A stretch of 64,000 nt of DNA from Candidatus Pantoea bituminis (lineage in GTDB: Bacteria > Pseudomonadota > Gammaproteobacteria > Enterobacterales > Enterobacteriaceae). The stretch covers positions 3,844,001 through 3,908,000 of the forward strand of contig NZ_JAGTWO010000004.1 in NCBI RefSeq assembly GCF_018842675.1. Direction: 5' to 3'. The notes under the pieces were generated by a model, which saw only the letters and a program-made list of their open reading frames with translations, had not been told where the DNA came from and searched no databases. This document shows, in pieces, positions 25,129 through 35,638 of the stretch (its first letter is position 1; each line of letters opens with the position of its first letter). Both the position numbers and the translations under genes were made by a program.

Positions 25129-27308
25129 TTAACGCTTACGCCAGAGGGTTAATTGCGCCTGCGTGTGTTGAAATTTACGCGCTGTTTCACGAATAACAAA
25201 CGGCACATCCTGTGGTGCGCCAACCTGTTCAAAATCCGCCGCTAAAAGACGCTGCAGCGCTTGTAAGGTCGTTAGCGCTTCGCCATTTTCGCGCACGCCA
25301 CCAAGCCAGTTCTCTTTTGGCGTGAACGCTTCCAGCCAGGTATAAGGCGAAGAGAGAGCGAGCATACCGCCCGAACGGATCATGGGCGTGATGTCCTGCA
25401 GGAAACGCTTCGGCTGGCGCAGGCGATCAATCAGGTTGGATGCCAACACCAAATCATATTGCTGTGGTTGCGGTTTCAGGTTACAGGCATCGCCCTGCAC
25501 AAACTGGATCCGCTGCGCGAACTCGCTTCCCATATTCAAATCTTTCAAGCGCACCTGACGATATTCCACCAGCTCACCTTCTTCAGGCACCACATAGCGG
25601 AACTCTTCGCCACTGGCTAACTGCAGCGCCACATCAATGAAGCGTGCTGAATAATCCATACCCACAACGCTGTCGAAGTGACGAGCCAGTTCAAAGCTGG
25701 CACGCCCGGTGGCACAGCCGATGTCCAATGCCTTGCCACGTAAAGAGGTGTGTTGCAACGCCAGATTCACCAACGTTTCTGCATAGTTCTCTACGCCGAA
25801 ATAGCGTGGACCATATTGGAAGTCGAGATATTGCGACACCATACTGTCGGTTTCATACGGGTTAATCGTCATGCTCTCTTGATGTGAAGAGACAACATAA
25901 CGAAAACCCGCATGCTGGAAAAAGTGGCGACGGAAAGCGTAGCGCGCCGACTTCAACGCTTCATTACCGGTGGAGATCCAACTGCCGCCTTTGATTAAGG
26001 TATGTTTACCGTCAAAGGTTGGTGTTGAGAAGTCATCGTATAAAGGATGCACTCTAAAGCCTTCAAAGCCGCTAGTCGGCGTTGTCGTCCATTGCCAGAC
26101 ATTGCCGATCACGTCGAAAAAGTTACCTTGCGGGAATTGATCAACGGGACTGGAAGAGGCCCAGTACGCCAGGTTTATATTACCCGGTGCGCGTTCCCAG
26201 TTCGGCTGATCGCCTTCAACCTGCTCACGCAACTGCGCCCATTCCGCTTCGCATGGAAGCTGAATAGATTTTCCGGTTTGGTCAGCTTTCCAGCGGCAAA
26301 AAGCGGATGCTTCCAATTGATTCATCTCGGCTGGCCAATCCCATGGCATGGCCACTTCTTCCGTCATCAAGCGCAGTTTCAGCTGATCGGGCATCGTTGG
26401 GGTGCCGACCCAGAAAGTAGGCATTTCTGCCTGCGCAAATTCGCGCCAGCCTAAGCCTTCATTATCCCACCAGCGTACATCCTGATAACCGCCCGCGCTG
26501 ATGAATTCAAAAACTCAGCATTACTCACCAGCATTTTGCTGGCCTTAAACGGCTTCAGTTCGACGTGCTGCGTTCCATATTCGTTATCCCAGCCGTAAGT
26601 ATCATCGGTTTTACCTAAGGTAATGCGGCCGCCGGGCATCTCAACCAGCGTGTTGGCGGGAACGCTATTGCGAGCATGACGCGCGTTTGGGCAAGCGGGC
26701 CATTGCGGCTGAGGTTTGACCCATTCAATAGGCAGTTGGCGTATCAATACACTGGAGGTTTCCAGATGAATGCGCTCATGTTCAATGCCCATCAAAATAA
26801 TCCACGCTGGGCTGTCCCAGCTGATCGGCAATTCCAACGGCATGGTTTGAATAAATTTACTGATCAGCGCTTTTACGCTGCCGCGGTAATCACGCACTTC
26901 TTCGATGGTTGGCCATTCATAATGGTCGTCGTTGAGATCATCCCAGCTCATTTCATCAACGCCAATCGCCATTATCGCTTCTATGCGATCGTCTAAGCGT
27001 GCATCAATGTAGCGACCCGCCATGAGCTTATTAATGTAAAAAGTGGCGGTATGACCAAAATAGAAGATCAGAGGATGGCGCAGTGGGATGGCTTTATTGA
27101 ACCAGGCGCGCTGATCGGCAAGACAGGTAAACAAGTCTTCGTACTGTTCCCAGGTTTGGGTAAAGTACGCCAACAGTTCGGCACGTTTTTGTTCTACGTT
27201 ATGGCCGGAGAGCAGCAAAGTACGCGTCGGCGCAAGCAGATCGCGATGAGATTGGGCTGGTGTCACAGAAAGCTCCAGATTGCTGAGTAAGTAAATGCGA
27301 TTACTCAC
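25129..27308 (-). CDS. ovoA: 5-histidylcysteine sulfoxide synthase / methyltransferase OvoA (apparent frameshift)
   Basis: Iron enzyme that couples histidine and cysteine with O2 to 5-histidylcysteine sulfoxide, the first step to ovothiol; its fused C-terminal domain N-methylates 5-thiohistidine. Domain order: DinB-like helical bundle (about residues 25-200) with the iron motif H-x3-H-x-E in EHERIHLET near 176; an FGE/sulfatase-modifying-factor-type catalytic domain (about 205-450), seen in VEMPGGRITLGK, WWDNEGLGWREFA and HAGFRYVV; and a Rossmann methyltransferase with motif I LDIGCATGRASFELA near 525. The frame breaks at an A run at 26509-26513; one more A restores EFLEFISAGGYQDVRWW and a 726-residue protein. 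This three-domain order separates OvoA from EgtB. OvoB, the PLP lyase needed for the second step, is not in the window. Confidence 0.85.
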
Positions 27309-27338
27309 TATAGCAAATAAGGATTTCTGCCTGATGAC

Positions 27339-28797
27339 TTAGCGCCGCCAGTGACGCAACAGGCGGCTTTTCATTCCGGTATCAAATCGCCAGATATGAT
27401 CGAAAATGCGCAAAATACCGGGTTTGCCATGCGTCGACATAGCGACAGCATGGAAGCGTTGCTGATGATGACGCTGACGTTGTTTTATCGCGCTGATGAC
27501 CTCTTCCGGCAGGCGCTGAGCGATAAAATCAGACACAATAACGGCATCAGCTTCCTGCCAGATAGTGCCTTCCATCCGTTTCACCACCGACGACAAACAC
27601 GCGGCCAGATCGGTGCCGCCACGAAAACGCTGGCTAAGAAAGCGAATCGCCTGCTCCAGACCATCATCGCCGGTTAATTCATAGCCAATGACATCGTGAG
27701 CAAACAACATGATGTAGCAGCGACGGCGATCGGCCAACGCCACTTTTAGCAAAGCCAGGCAGAAGGCTTTGGCGCAGCGTTCATTGAACCCGCCCATGGA
27801 ACCCGACGTATCAACACAGACAATGAACGGACCGCGCGGCTGCTCTTCATGCTGCTGGTGGCTTACCGGGCGCATCGTCACCTTTTCGTGCCAGGCATCG
27901 CCCTGCAACTTATAAGTCAGTAACCGTTTTTCCACCAGCCGCCGATAAAACTCTAACTCCAGCTCGCTGATACTCAGCGCGGCCAGCTCTGGCGGCAGAA
28001 GACGCAGCACATCATCACTTTGATGAATACCGCTGACCTCTTCTGGCACAGCATCAGGTTCATGCACCAGATGATGAAAGGCTTCCATCGGCGCCTCTTT
28101 TGACGGCACTGATTTTGCTTCGCGACTGCGGCCCAGTTGTTGGGCCAGTTTCATTAGCTCCGGCTGCTGCGCCAGAAAATCGCCATATTGCAGCATCAAC
28201 TCATAATCGCCGTGCTGTAGCGACGACTTACTCATATCCCATAACCGGCCCGCTGCGGCTTCATCATCGTCACTTAACAGGGGCGCGAGTTGGCCGCTTA
28301 GCGCCATGCGCTGCTGCAACTCTGCTATCAGGCGTTCACGCTGCTGTTCCAGCAATTGCTCATTCAACGTCAGAGTTTGCAACGTCAGGCTAAGCCGCCA
28401 GCGCTGTAAAAAAGCGTGTGCTGCGCCGAGCTGAGCTGGCGTGCTTCAGTGTGGTGAAGCAGCCGATTGGCTTCTTCTATAAAAGGGAAGGCAGGCGATC
28501 CAGCGTATCTAGCGTGTCCGAAAGCTGGTGGTTAAATTCGTGGTGGCTGAGCAGTTGCACCCGTTGAAAGAGCTGAAATTCCTGCGACAGCATTTCCGGC
28601 ACGGGCGTGGCTTTGAGTTCCGCATTAATTTCTGCCTTCCAGCGCGGCACATCGCGCAACAGCGCTTTCTTCAGGCCCGGAAACTTTTCAAAGAACAGAG
28701 CAAATTGGGGAGACGCCAGCAGCGCGATAATCAACTCTTCAATCAGTTCAGTTTCGCCGATTGAAAGCAGCGTGCTTAGCGTCTCAACCGAAATCAT
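27339..28797 (-). CDS. viaA: ATPase RavA stimulator ViaA (apparent frameshifts)
   Basis: von Willebrand factor A-domain protein that stimulates the MoxR ATPase RavA and has been linked to Fe-S/respiratory complexes and aminoglycoside sensitivity in E. coli. The MIDAS motif DTSGSMGG is in the C-terminal VWA domain near residue 330. Two lesions are inferred: one in the A/G runs at 28481-28487 and one in the A run at 28408-28413. Restoring both gives [13 protein letters not shown], as in E. coli, and 486 residues (E. coli 483). The start overlaps the ravA stop by ATGA, so the pair is translationally coupled. Confidence 0.9.
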
Positions 28798-30286
28798 TTA
28801 CGCGCCTGTTTTAGCTGTTCTGCTACATCTTGCAGGCTGCTTTCAACCCGCGCGAACCAGTCATCGCTGATAAATAAACAGCGCTGGTGTTGGCTAAACA
28901 GATGGCGCTGGGCGCGAAGTTGCGCATCCAACTCATCCAGCGCTTCAACGATTTCAGTGGGCAATTCATTGTTGTTGCTAATACCCGGCAGCGTCAGGCG
29001 AGTCGCTTGCAGGCTAACATCACGTACCGCCAGGCAATGCTGCGCATCAACCAATAAATCCACCGTTTGAGCAAAACCGATACCGTTGAGTTTGCCGCGA
29101 ACGTCGCCCCTTTCAGCAGCCATTGATTAAGCGCATCACGCGCTATAACAATGTGCGTGACCTGCATGTCATGCAGCGTCAGCGGCTGTTGCAGCATTAA
29201 AGTGAGTTGCTCATCAGTAAACGTGTCGGGCAGATCGTAATGCGGCTTGCGGCTGAACATTCCGCTGTGTTTCTCCAGCGTGATCGCCTGTGACACGCTT
29301 TGTTGCTGCTGCAACGCCATACGGCGCGTTTTGATTTGCTGAAGTTTGAGCAGCATCGGCTGCTGTTGCCAGGCGTGCTGAGTCATCAATTGATCGATTT
29401 CACGATCCAGCAATTGCATTGAGGCGACATCGTGCCACAAGCAATCTTTCAGCAGGATCAAATCAATCGGCGCAATGGTGGTTCGGCCACTGTAAAACGC
29501 GCTGGCCTGCAACAGATGAATCGCTTTTTCCAACGACGATCGGAGATGTAAGGCGCTTGCGGCTGATTTTCCAGCTGCTGGCGCAGTTGATAGATCAGTT
29601 CAAAAACGTTGTCCGGCAAATTGACCTGACTAATGCCTTGCTGCCATTGAAGATACTCTTCGTCGCTGATGCGCAGCCCTTCCGCTACCGGATTGGCGTT
29701 TTCATCTTGCTGGTGGGTTAACATGCTGCGGAAGTTCTGTTTCTCATGCACGTTATCCAGCCACAGGCGGATTAACATGCGGTCATACAGCGCTTCCAGT
29801 CCGCTGTCCGCTTCAGGCAATTCGTTGGATGCTGTCACCAGCAGACGCATCGGAATTTTTCTTCGCTATCACCATTACGGAAGCGGCGTTCGTTAATGGC
29901 AGTAAGCAGCGTATTCAAAATCGCCGGACCGGCTTTCCATATTTCATCAAGGAAAACAATCTCGGCATCCGGCAAATAGCCTTTAGTAAGACGCTGATAA
30001 CGCCCTTCATCTTTTAGTGCCTGAATCGACAGCGGACCAAACACCTCTTCCGGCGTAGAAAATCGGGTCATCAGGTATTCAAAGGCGCGAGCATTCTGGA
30101 AGGCGTATTTCAGGCGGCGGGCAATCAGGCTTTTGCAATGCCCGGCGGCCCCAGCAGGAATACGCTTTCACCGCTCAGGGCGGCCAGCAAGCAGAGGCGA
30201 ATGGCATGATGACGCTCATATAAGCCTTTTTCTAATGCGTTGCTGAGGCGAGAAATTCTTTCTGCCAAAAGATGGGGTTGAGCCAT
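28794..30286 (-). CDS. ravA: MoxR-family AAA+ ATPase RavA (apparent frameshifts)
   Basis: AAA+ ATPase that forms hexamers and in E. coli binds the lysine decarboxylase CadA/LdcI. It starts [14 protein letters not shown] at 30286. Walker [11 protein letters not shown] near residue 44 and Walker [12 protein letters not shown] near 105 are intact after correction, followed by sensor 1 [10 protein letters not shown]. Four single-base losses occur in runs: T at 30131-30134, T at 29856-29860, T at 29525-29529, C at 29107-29110. Restoring one base at each yields exactly 498 residues, the E. coli length, with every segment colinear. That makes real decay unlikely. Confidence 0.92.
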
Positions 30287-30575
30287 AATCACATCATTGT
30301 CCTTAGGATCATCAAGCTGCCGCGCTTAGCGAACGCAACACTTTATAGATTATGATGCGTGAAAGCGTTGATAGCTGTCAGCTTTTTTGTTTCAGAAGGT
30401 TCAACAAGGCTTAAACCCCGCTTAACCCGCTTATTTTAAGGTAAAAAGAGCCGGATGGCAGATAACCAGACGGTTTACAAGGATGGGATTTTTTGGAATA
30501 CGTGCATACTGTGCGCTTTTTAGAGGCTTGAGCGAGCGGTTTTGTGCCTCTTTGACTCCAACAAAAGATAACTCT
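30287..30575. other. Divergent ravA/kup promoter region
   Basis: A 289-base gap between the divergent ravA and kup genes. It contains no convincing ORF on its own; an in-frame upstream start for kup at 30483 has no family support. The divergent promoters must lie here, but I cannot define their elements with confidence. Confidence 0.5.
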
Positions 30576-32443
30576 ATGAGCTCGGATAAGAAGCAGTCGC
30601 TTGGTGGATTAACGCTGGCCGCTATTGGTGTAGTTTACGGAGATATCGGTACCAGTCCGCTGTATACCTTGCGTGAATGCCTTTCAGGTCAGTTCGGTTT
30701 TGGTGTGGAACGTGAAGCCGTATTTGGTTTTCTGTCACTGATTTTCTGGCTGCTGGTATTGGTGGTGTCGCTTAAATACATCAGCTATGTCATGCGTGCC
30801 GACAACGCGGGTGAAGGCGGAATTTTAACGCTGATGTCGCTGGCAGGCCGCAATACCGGCGCTCGCGCTACTGCTGTGCTGGTGATTATGGGGCTGATTG
30901 GTGGCAGCTTCTTTTACGGTGAAGTGGTGATCACGCCCGCTATTTCTGTGATGTCAGCGATAGAAGGGCTGGAGATTGCTGCACCGTCGCTGGATCCCTT
31001 TATCGTACCGCTTTCTATCGCCGTATTAACGCTGCTGTTTATGATTCAAAAACATGGCACTGGCATTGTCGGTAAACTGTTTGCACCGGTGATGTTGCTG
31101 TGGTTTTTGGTGCTGGCGGTGCTGGGCGTCAATGGCATCATGAAAAACCCAGAAGTGTTGCAGGCGCTGAATCCGGCACATGCGGTTAACTTCTTTTGCA
31201 CTACAAAACCATCTCATTCTTTGCGCTTGGCGCGGTGGTACTGGCGATTACCGGTGTTGAAGCGTTGTATGCGGATATGGGGCATTTCGGCAAAATACCG
31301 ATTCGACTCGCCTGGTTCTCGGTGGTGCTGCCTTCACTGGTGCTGAACTATTTTGGTCAGGGTGCACTCCTGCTCAGCGATCCCGCAGCGATAAAAAATC
31401 CGTTCTTCCTGCTGGCACCAGAATGGGCGCTGATTCCTATGCTGATCCTGGCCACGCTGGCAACGGTGATTGCTTCACAGGCGGTGATTTCTGGTGTGTT
31501 CTCGTTAACGCGTCAGGCGGTTCGTCTGGGGTATCTGCCGGGCATGCGTATCATCCATACTTCAGAAATGGAATCGGGTCAGATCTACATTCCGGTTATC
31601 AACTGGGTGCTCTATTTTGCTGTGGTGATTGTCATCGTCAGCTTTGAACATTCAAGTAATCTGGCAGCGGCGTATGGTATTGCGGTAACCGGTACCATGG
31701 TGCTGACATCCATTCTCTCCTGCACTGTGGCGATCAAAAACTGGCATTGGCAGAAGCTAGCGGTTGGCGTCATTTTGGTACTGATGCTGTGTATCGATAT
31801 TCCGCTGTTCACTGCCAACCTGGTTAAGATTTTCTCCGGTGGCTGGCTGCCGCTTTGTCTGGGATTAGTGATGTTTATCATCATGACGACCTGGAAAAGT
31901 GAGCGTTTCCGCCTGTTGCGACGTCTGCATGAGCATGGAAATTCACTTGAAGCGATGATCGCGTCACTCGAGAAATCACCGCCGGTTCGCGTACCGGGCA
32001 CCGCGGTCTATATGTCGCGTGCACTGAATGTGATTCCTTTCGCTATGCTGCATAATCTCAAGCACAACAAAGTGTTGCATGAACGTGTGGTGTTATTAAC
32101 GTTACGTACGGAAGATGCGCCTTACGTGCATAATGTGCGTCGCGTCACTATTGAGCAGCTCTCACCCACATTCTGGCGCGTTGTCGCGAGCTACGGCTGG
32201 CGTGAAACGCCGAACGTGGTAGAAGTTTTCCATCGTTGCGGGTTAGAAGGTTTAAACTGCCGCATGATGGAGACTTCATTCTTTATGTCGCACGAATCGC
32301 TGATTATGGGTAAACGTCCGTGGTACTTGAGGTTGCGCGGCAAGCTGTTCCTGGCGCTGCAACGAAACGCATTACGTGCGCCTGATCAGTTTGAGATCCC
32401 GCCCAATCGTGTGATTGAGCTGGGAACGCAGGTCGAGATTTAA
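30576..32443 (+). CDS. kup: Low-affinity potassium transporter Kup (apparent frameshift)
   Basis: Inner-membrane K+ uptake protein of the KUP/HAK family, constitutive and important at acid pH. It starts at MSSDKKQSL (30576), which aligns with the E. coli start. The family signature [11 protein letters not shown] is at residues 21-31, and [14 protein letters not shown] is in the third helix. About 12 membrane helices are followed by a cytoplasmic C-terminal domain from about residue 430. A T run of four at 31194-31197 is one base short. Restoring it reads [15 protein letters not shown] and gives 622 residues, equal to E. coli. The stop codon overlaps the convergent qseC stop in a shared TTAA. 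Confidence 0.95.
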
Positions 32444-33803
32444 GCGGGTGCGCCACTGATTAGGGCGTGAGATGACCAGCGCAAGGTGACGCACAATCCG
32501 CCGCCTTGCCGCTGGTTAAAGGCAATCTGCATGTCATGAAGGTGCGCGATGTTGCGCACAATGGATAATCCCAAACCGCTACCGCTTTTTTCCTGTCCCG
32601 CCGGCCGCCAAAAACGTTCTCCTAAGCGCTGTAAATCGGCTTCACTCACGCCTGTACCGTTATCCTCAATGCGTAAGCTATTGGCTTCCAGCCAGAGATC
32701 AACGTCACTTCCCGCAGGCGTGTAGCGAATCGCGTTATCCAGCAGATTGCGCACCAGCAGCGAGAGCAGCAACGGATGTCCCTGAATCACCGGTTCAGCC
32801 TGCGCATGTAAGCGTAGCGTTACACCAGCGTTGTCAGCCAGCGGCAATTGAGCAATGAGCGTATCTTGCAAGGTTCGCTGTAGATCAACCGACTGAAAAG
32901 CACTGCGGGCGTCATCCGCTTCAACGCGCGAAAGAGTCAGTAATTGATCCACTAATCGCGTGGCCCGCGTAATACCGGCATCCAGTTGTTGTAATGCATG
33001 GGTACGCATGGCTTCATCATCAGCGGCAAGTTGAATCACTTCACTCTGAACCTGAAGTGCGGCCAATGGGCTGCGCAGTTCGTGGGCTGCGTCGGAGGTA
33101 AAGCGGCGTTCGCGATGCATCATGGCGCTGATACGGCTGAACAAGCCATTTAATGCCACGATCAGCGGCTGTACCTCTTTGGGTAAAGGTTTGGCGTTTA
33201 AGGGGTGTCATCATCGGGCTCACGCTGGGTGAGCTGCTGCGCCAGCCGCTTCAGAGGACGCAACTCATACCACACCAGGCCAATGAGCAATAACAGCATC
33301 AGCGGCAGCGCGATCAGCCACGGCAAGACGCTGGCGTTGACCAAATCTTTTGCCATGTCATCGCGATATTCCCATTCCTGACCGACAATCACGCGGAACT
33401 GCTGGTCCTCGGTGGTCAGCCAGACAAAGCGCCAGCGATCGTCATCATTATCTAAACGTCCATCACGGAAGCCCTGATAATCTGCTTCAAACGGGAGATG
33501 TTTGCCGTTATCGCCATCATTAAGCACCTGTTTGCCATCGCGAGAAAAAACGGCAAACGCCAATGCATCATCATCCTGATCGCCACGATTATGACGCAGC
33601 AGCCGTTTGGTTTTAGGCAGAGAGACATTATCCAGTGTGGCAAAATCCAGGCTAAGCAGGCGCTTAGCGAGCAGCATCTGTTGAGTATCGAACAGTTCAT
33701 TGATGGTTTCACGCGTTTGATACCATGCGCTCAGGCTTGCGCTGCCCCAGCAAACGCCCAGCAGCAAAACAAAGCCAATGCCAAGGCGCAGGAACAGGCT
33801 CAT
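32440..33803 (-). CDS. qseC: Two-component sensor histidine kinase QseC (apparent frameshift)
   Basis: Membrane sensor kinase that in E. coli responds to adrenergic signals and AI-3 and phosphorylates QseB. The sequence has an N-terminal membrane helix, a periplasmic sensor domain with [12 protein letters not shown] and [13 protein letters not shown], and a second helix near residue 160. The dimerisation/phospho-acceptor segment is [17 protein letters not shown], the ATPase N box [14 protein letters not shown], and the G box [11 protein letters not shown] run at 33202-33205 is one base short; restoring it reads [17 protein letters not shown], colinear with E. coli. I choose the ATG at 33803 because it overlaps the corrected qseB stop as ATGA, giving 454 residues. 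Confidence 0.88.
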
Positions 33804-34470
33804 TGATCGCATGCCGCTTCCCCAGCGTATAACCCACGCCGTGAACGGTGCGAATGAAACGGCTGCCCAATTTTTTGCGCAGATGATGAATGTGGACTTC
33901 TATCGCATTGCTGGAAACGTCGTCATCCCAGTTATAGAGCTTCTCTTCTAGCTGGCTGCGCGTCAGGACTCGACCGGGATTAAGCATAAATAATTCGAGC
34001 AGTGCCAGCTCACGGCTTTTTAGTTCAATCGCTTCGCCGTCCATCATCACGCTGTGGTTGCCGGGCGAGAGCACCACATTGCCGTGGCGCAGTTCGGGTT
34101 GAACCTGACCATGACGACGACGAATCAATGCCTGTAAACGTGCTGCCACCTCAGTTAGGGCAAAAGGTTTGCAAAGGTAATCATCTGCACCGAGCTGTAA
34201 ACCTTCGACTCGCTGATCCAGCGCGTCGCGCGCGGTGAGAATCAGCACCGGCACATCGTGGCCCTGCTGGCGCCATTGACGCAAAATATCCAGTCCGTCA
34301 CGTTCCGGCAGAGAGAGGTCGAGAATGACCGCATCCCAGGGTGCAGCGGCTAATGCCTGAAATCCTGCTTCGCCGGAGACAAACCAGTCAATGCTGAATC
34401 CTAATTTGCTCAGTCCCGCTTTGATGCCATCGCCAATTAAGCGATCGTCTTCGATTAATAAAATGCGCAT
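33800..34470 (-). CDS. qseB: Two-component response regulator QseB (apparent 3' frameshift)
   Basis: OmpR-family regulator partnered with QseC. The receiver domain has the acidic pocket IEDD at residues 6-9 and phospho-acceptor Asp51 in [12 protein letters not shown]. The winged-helix output domain includes [19 protein letters not shown] near residue 190. As read, the frame continues past the family end; adding one base to the C run at 33820-33823 ends it at GYTLGEAACDQ with TGA at 33800-33802, giving 223 residues (E. coli 219) and an ATGA overlap with qseC. The unbroken longer frame would be a spurious extension inside qseC. Confidence 0.9.
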
Positions 34471-34556
34471 CGATTCTCCCCCGATAGAAAGGGATTTATA
34501 CGAAGCACAGCCAGGCTTGTACAGCAGCTTTCACTCTATTTCGGCTATTTTTTATC

Positions 34557-34573
34557 CTTAAGATCCTGTTAAG
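34557..34573. promoter_or_regulatory. Direct-repeat site resembling a QseB/PmrA box in the qseB-ygiW gap
   Basis: CTTAAGATCCTGTTAAG carries two TTAAG repeats 11 bases apart, one helical turn, as used by OmpR-family dimers and close to the published CTTAA-type PmrA/QseB motif. It lies between the divergent qseB and ygiW genes, so autoregulation of both is plausible. Confidence 0.5.
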
Positions 34574-34633
34574 AACCTTGTGCTTAACTGTATGCATCAA
34601 AACGAAATACATTCATGGACAAGAGGTGGAATG

Positions 34634-35029
34634 ATGAAAAAGCAAGCCGCACTGTTAGCTGTTGTTATGTTGGCCTCTGCGCCGGTTTTTGCTGCTCAGC
34701 AAGGTGGATTTGTCGATCCTAATGCGCCTGCTGCCCAGGTTAAACAAGGTGGGTTTAATGCGGACAACACCAGCGTTGTCACCGTAAAACAGGCTGAAGA
34801 GATGAAAGATGACAGCTGGATCACTGTACGTGGCCAGTTGGAAAAGCAGATTGGTGACGAGGATTATCAGTTCCGTGATCAAACCGGCACCATGAAAGTC
34901 GAAATTGATCACAAGCGCTGGAATGGACAGACCATTTCGCCGAAAGACCGCGTTGAATTAACGGGTGAGCTAGACAAAGATTTCAACAGCATTGAGCTGG
35001 ACGTTAAGCAAGTGAAGAAACTGCCTTAA
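34634..35029 (+). CDS. ygiW: YgiW/YdeI family stress-tolerance OB-fold protein
   Basis: Small periplasmic protein of 131 residues. A signal peptide MKKQAALLAVVMLASAPVFA precedes a BOF/OB-fold domain with the conserved DDSWITVRGQLEKQI and VEIDHKRWNGQTISP segments. The start at 34634 is preferred because the AGAGG spacing is seven bases and E. coli YgiW starts MKK. Homologues are induced by stress, including peroxide and peptides. It is divergent from qseBC, the same arrangement as in E. coli, where the locus is far from kup and rbs. Confidence 0.92.
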   Translation: MKKQAALLAVVMLASAPVFAAQQGGFVDPNAPAAQVKQGGFNADNTSVVTVKQAEEMKDDSWITVRGQLEKQIGDEDYQFRDQTGTMKVEIDHKRWNGQTISPKDRVELTGELDKDFNSIELDVKQVKKLP

Positions 35030-35041
35030 ATCCTGCTTTCA

Positions 35042-35075
35042 GGACCGCTGCGGCGGTCCATTCTTTCCTTTTTCC
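35042..35075 (+). terminator. Terminator-like hairpin after ygiW
   Basis: Seven-base perfect GC-rich stem GGACCGC/GCGGTCC with a four-base loop, followed by a T-rich tail interrupted by C. It separates ygiW from the ribose operon promoter. Confidence 0.6.
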
Positions 35076-35106
35076 TATCCCCTAAGACAAATTCTCTCCC
35101 GCTGAA

Positions 35107-35198
35107 GCGAAACGTTTCGATAGCGATCACACTTCTTTCATTTGCCGATTGAGTTGCTTTATACATTTCATACACTGCAGCCAGCGAAACGTTTCGCT
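35107..35198 (+). promoter_or_regulatory. Ribose operon control region: two RbsR operators, CRP-like site and promoter
   Basis: Two copies of a LacI-type palindrome: CGAAACGTTTCG at 35108-35119 and the perfect 16-base AGCGAAACGTTTCGCT at 35183-35198, 77 bases centre to centre. A CRP-like site (TTCGA-N6-TCACA) at 35116-35131 overlaps the upstream palindrome. A promoter with -35 TTGAGT (35149-35154) and -10 TACACT (35171-35176, 16-base spacer) places the start point at the downstream operator. The layout fits RbsR repression relieved by ribose plus cAMP-CRP activation. Confidence 0.8.
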
Positions 35199-35211
35199 GT
35201 GGAGTGAATAG

Positions 35212-35631
35212 ATGAAAAAAGGTCGCTTGTTAAACGCTGAACTCTCTCATGTGATTGCCCGCTTGGGTCATACGGATACGCTCACCATTGCCGATGCAGG
35301 CTTGCCGATTCCGGCCGGGCCACAACGTATTGACTTGGCGCTTACGCCGGGCACGCCCGATTTTATGCAGGTGGTCAATGCTGTCACGCTGGAGATGCAG
35401 GTAGAAAGTGCCCTGATTGCGGAAGAGATTAAGCTGCACAATCCGCAGCTCCACAGCGCGCTGCTCGCTGTGCTCGAAGCCTTGCAACAGCACCAGGGGA
35501 ATACCATCGCGGTACGTTACACCAGCCATGAACAGTTCAAACAACATACTCAGCGTAGTCAGGCGGTCATTCGCAGCGGAGAGTGTTCTCCGTATGCGAA
35601 TGTCATCCTGAGCGCCGGTGTGACCTTCTGA
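35212..35631 (+). CDS. rbsD: D-ribose pyranase
   Basis: Interconverts beta-pyranose and beta-furanose forms of ribose, so that the kinase receives furanose. At 139 residues it equals E. coli RbsD. The catalytic histidine lies in RLGHTDTL at residues 18-25, with Asp in ADAGLPIP next, and the C-terminal [13 protein letters not shown] is conserved. First gene of rbsDACBKR, 14 bases after the downstream RbsR operator. Confidence 0.97.
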   Translation: MKKGRLLNAELSHVIARLGHTDTLTIADAGLPIPAGPQRIDLALTPGTPDFMQVVNAVTLEMQVESALIAEEIKLHNPQLHSALLAVLEALQQHQGNTIAVRYTSHEQFKQHTQRSQAVIRSGECSPYANVILSAGVTF

Positions 35632-35638
35632 GGCCGCT

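Noticed and set aside
28794..30286. ravA as a decayed pseudogene
   Set aside because: Four lesions all in homopolymers, no other damage, and exact 498-residue length when corrected; the partner viaA shows the same lesion type.
30483..30575. Upstream start for Kup adding 31 residues
   Set aside because: No family support; the internal ATG at 30576 aligns with E. coli and gives the exact length.
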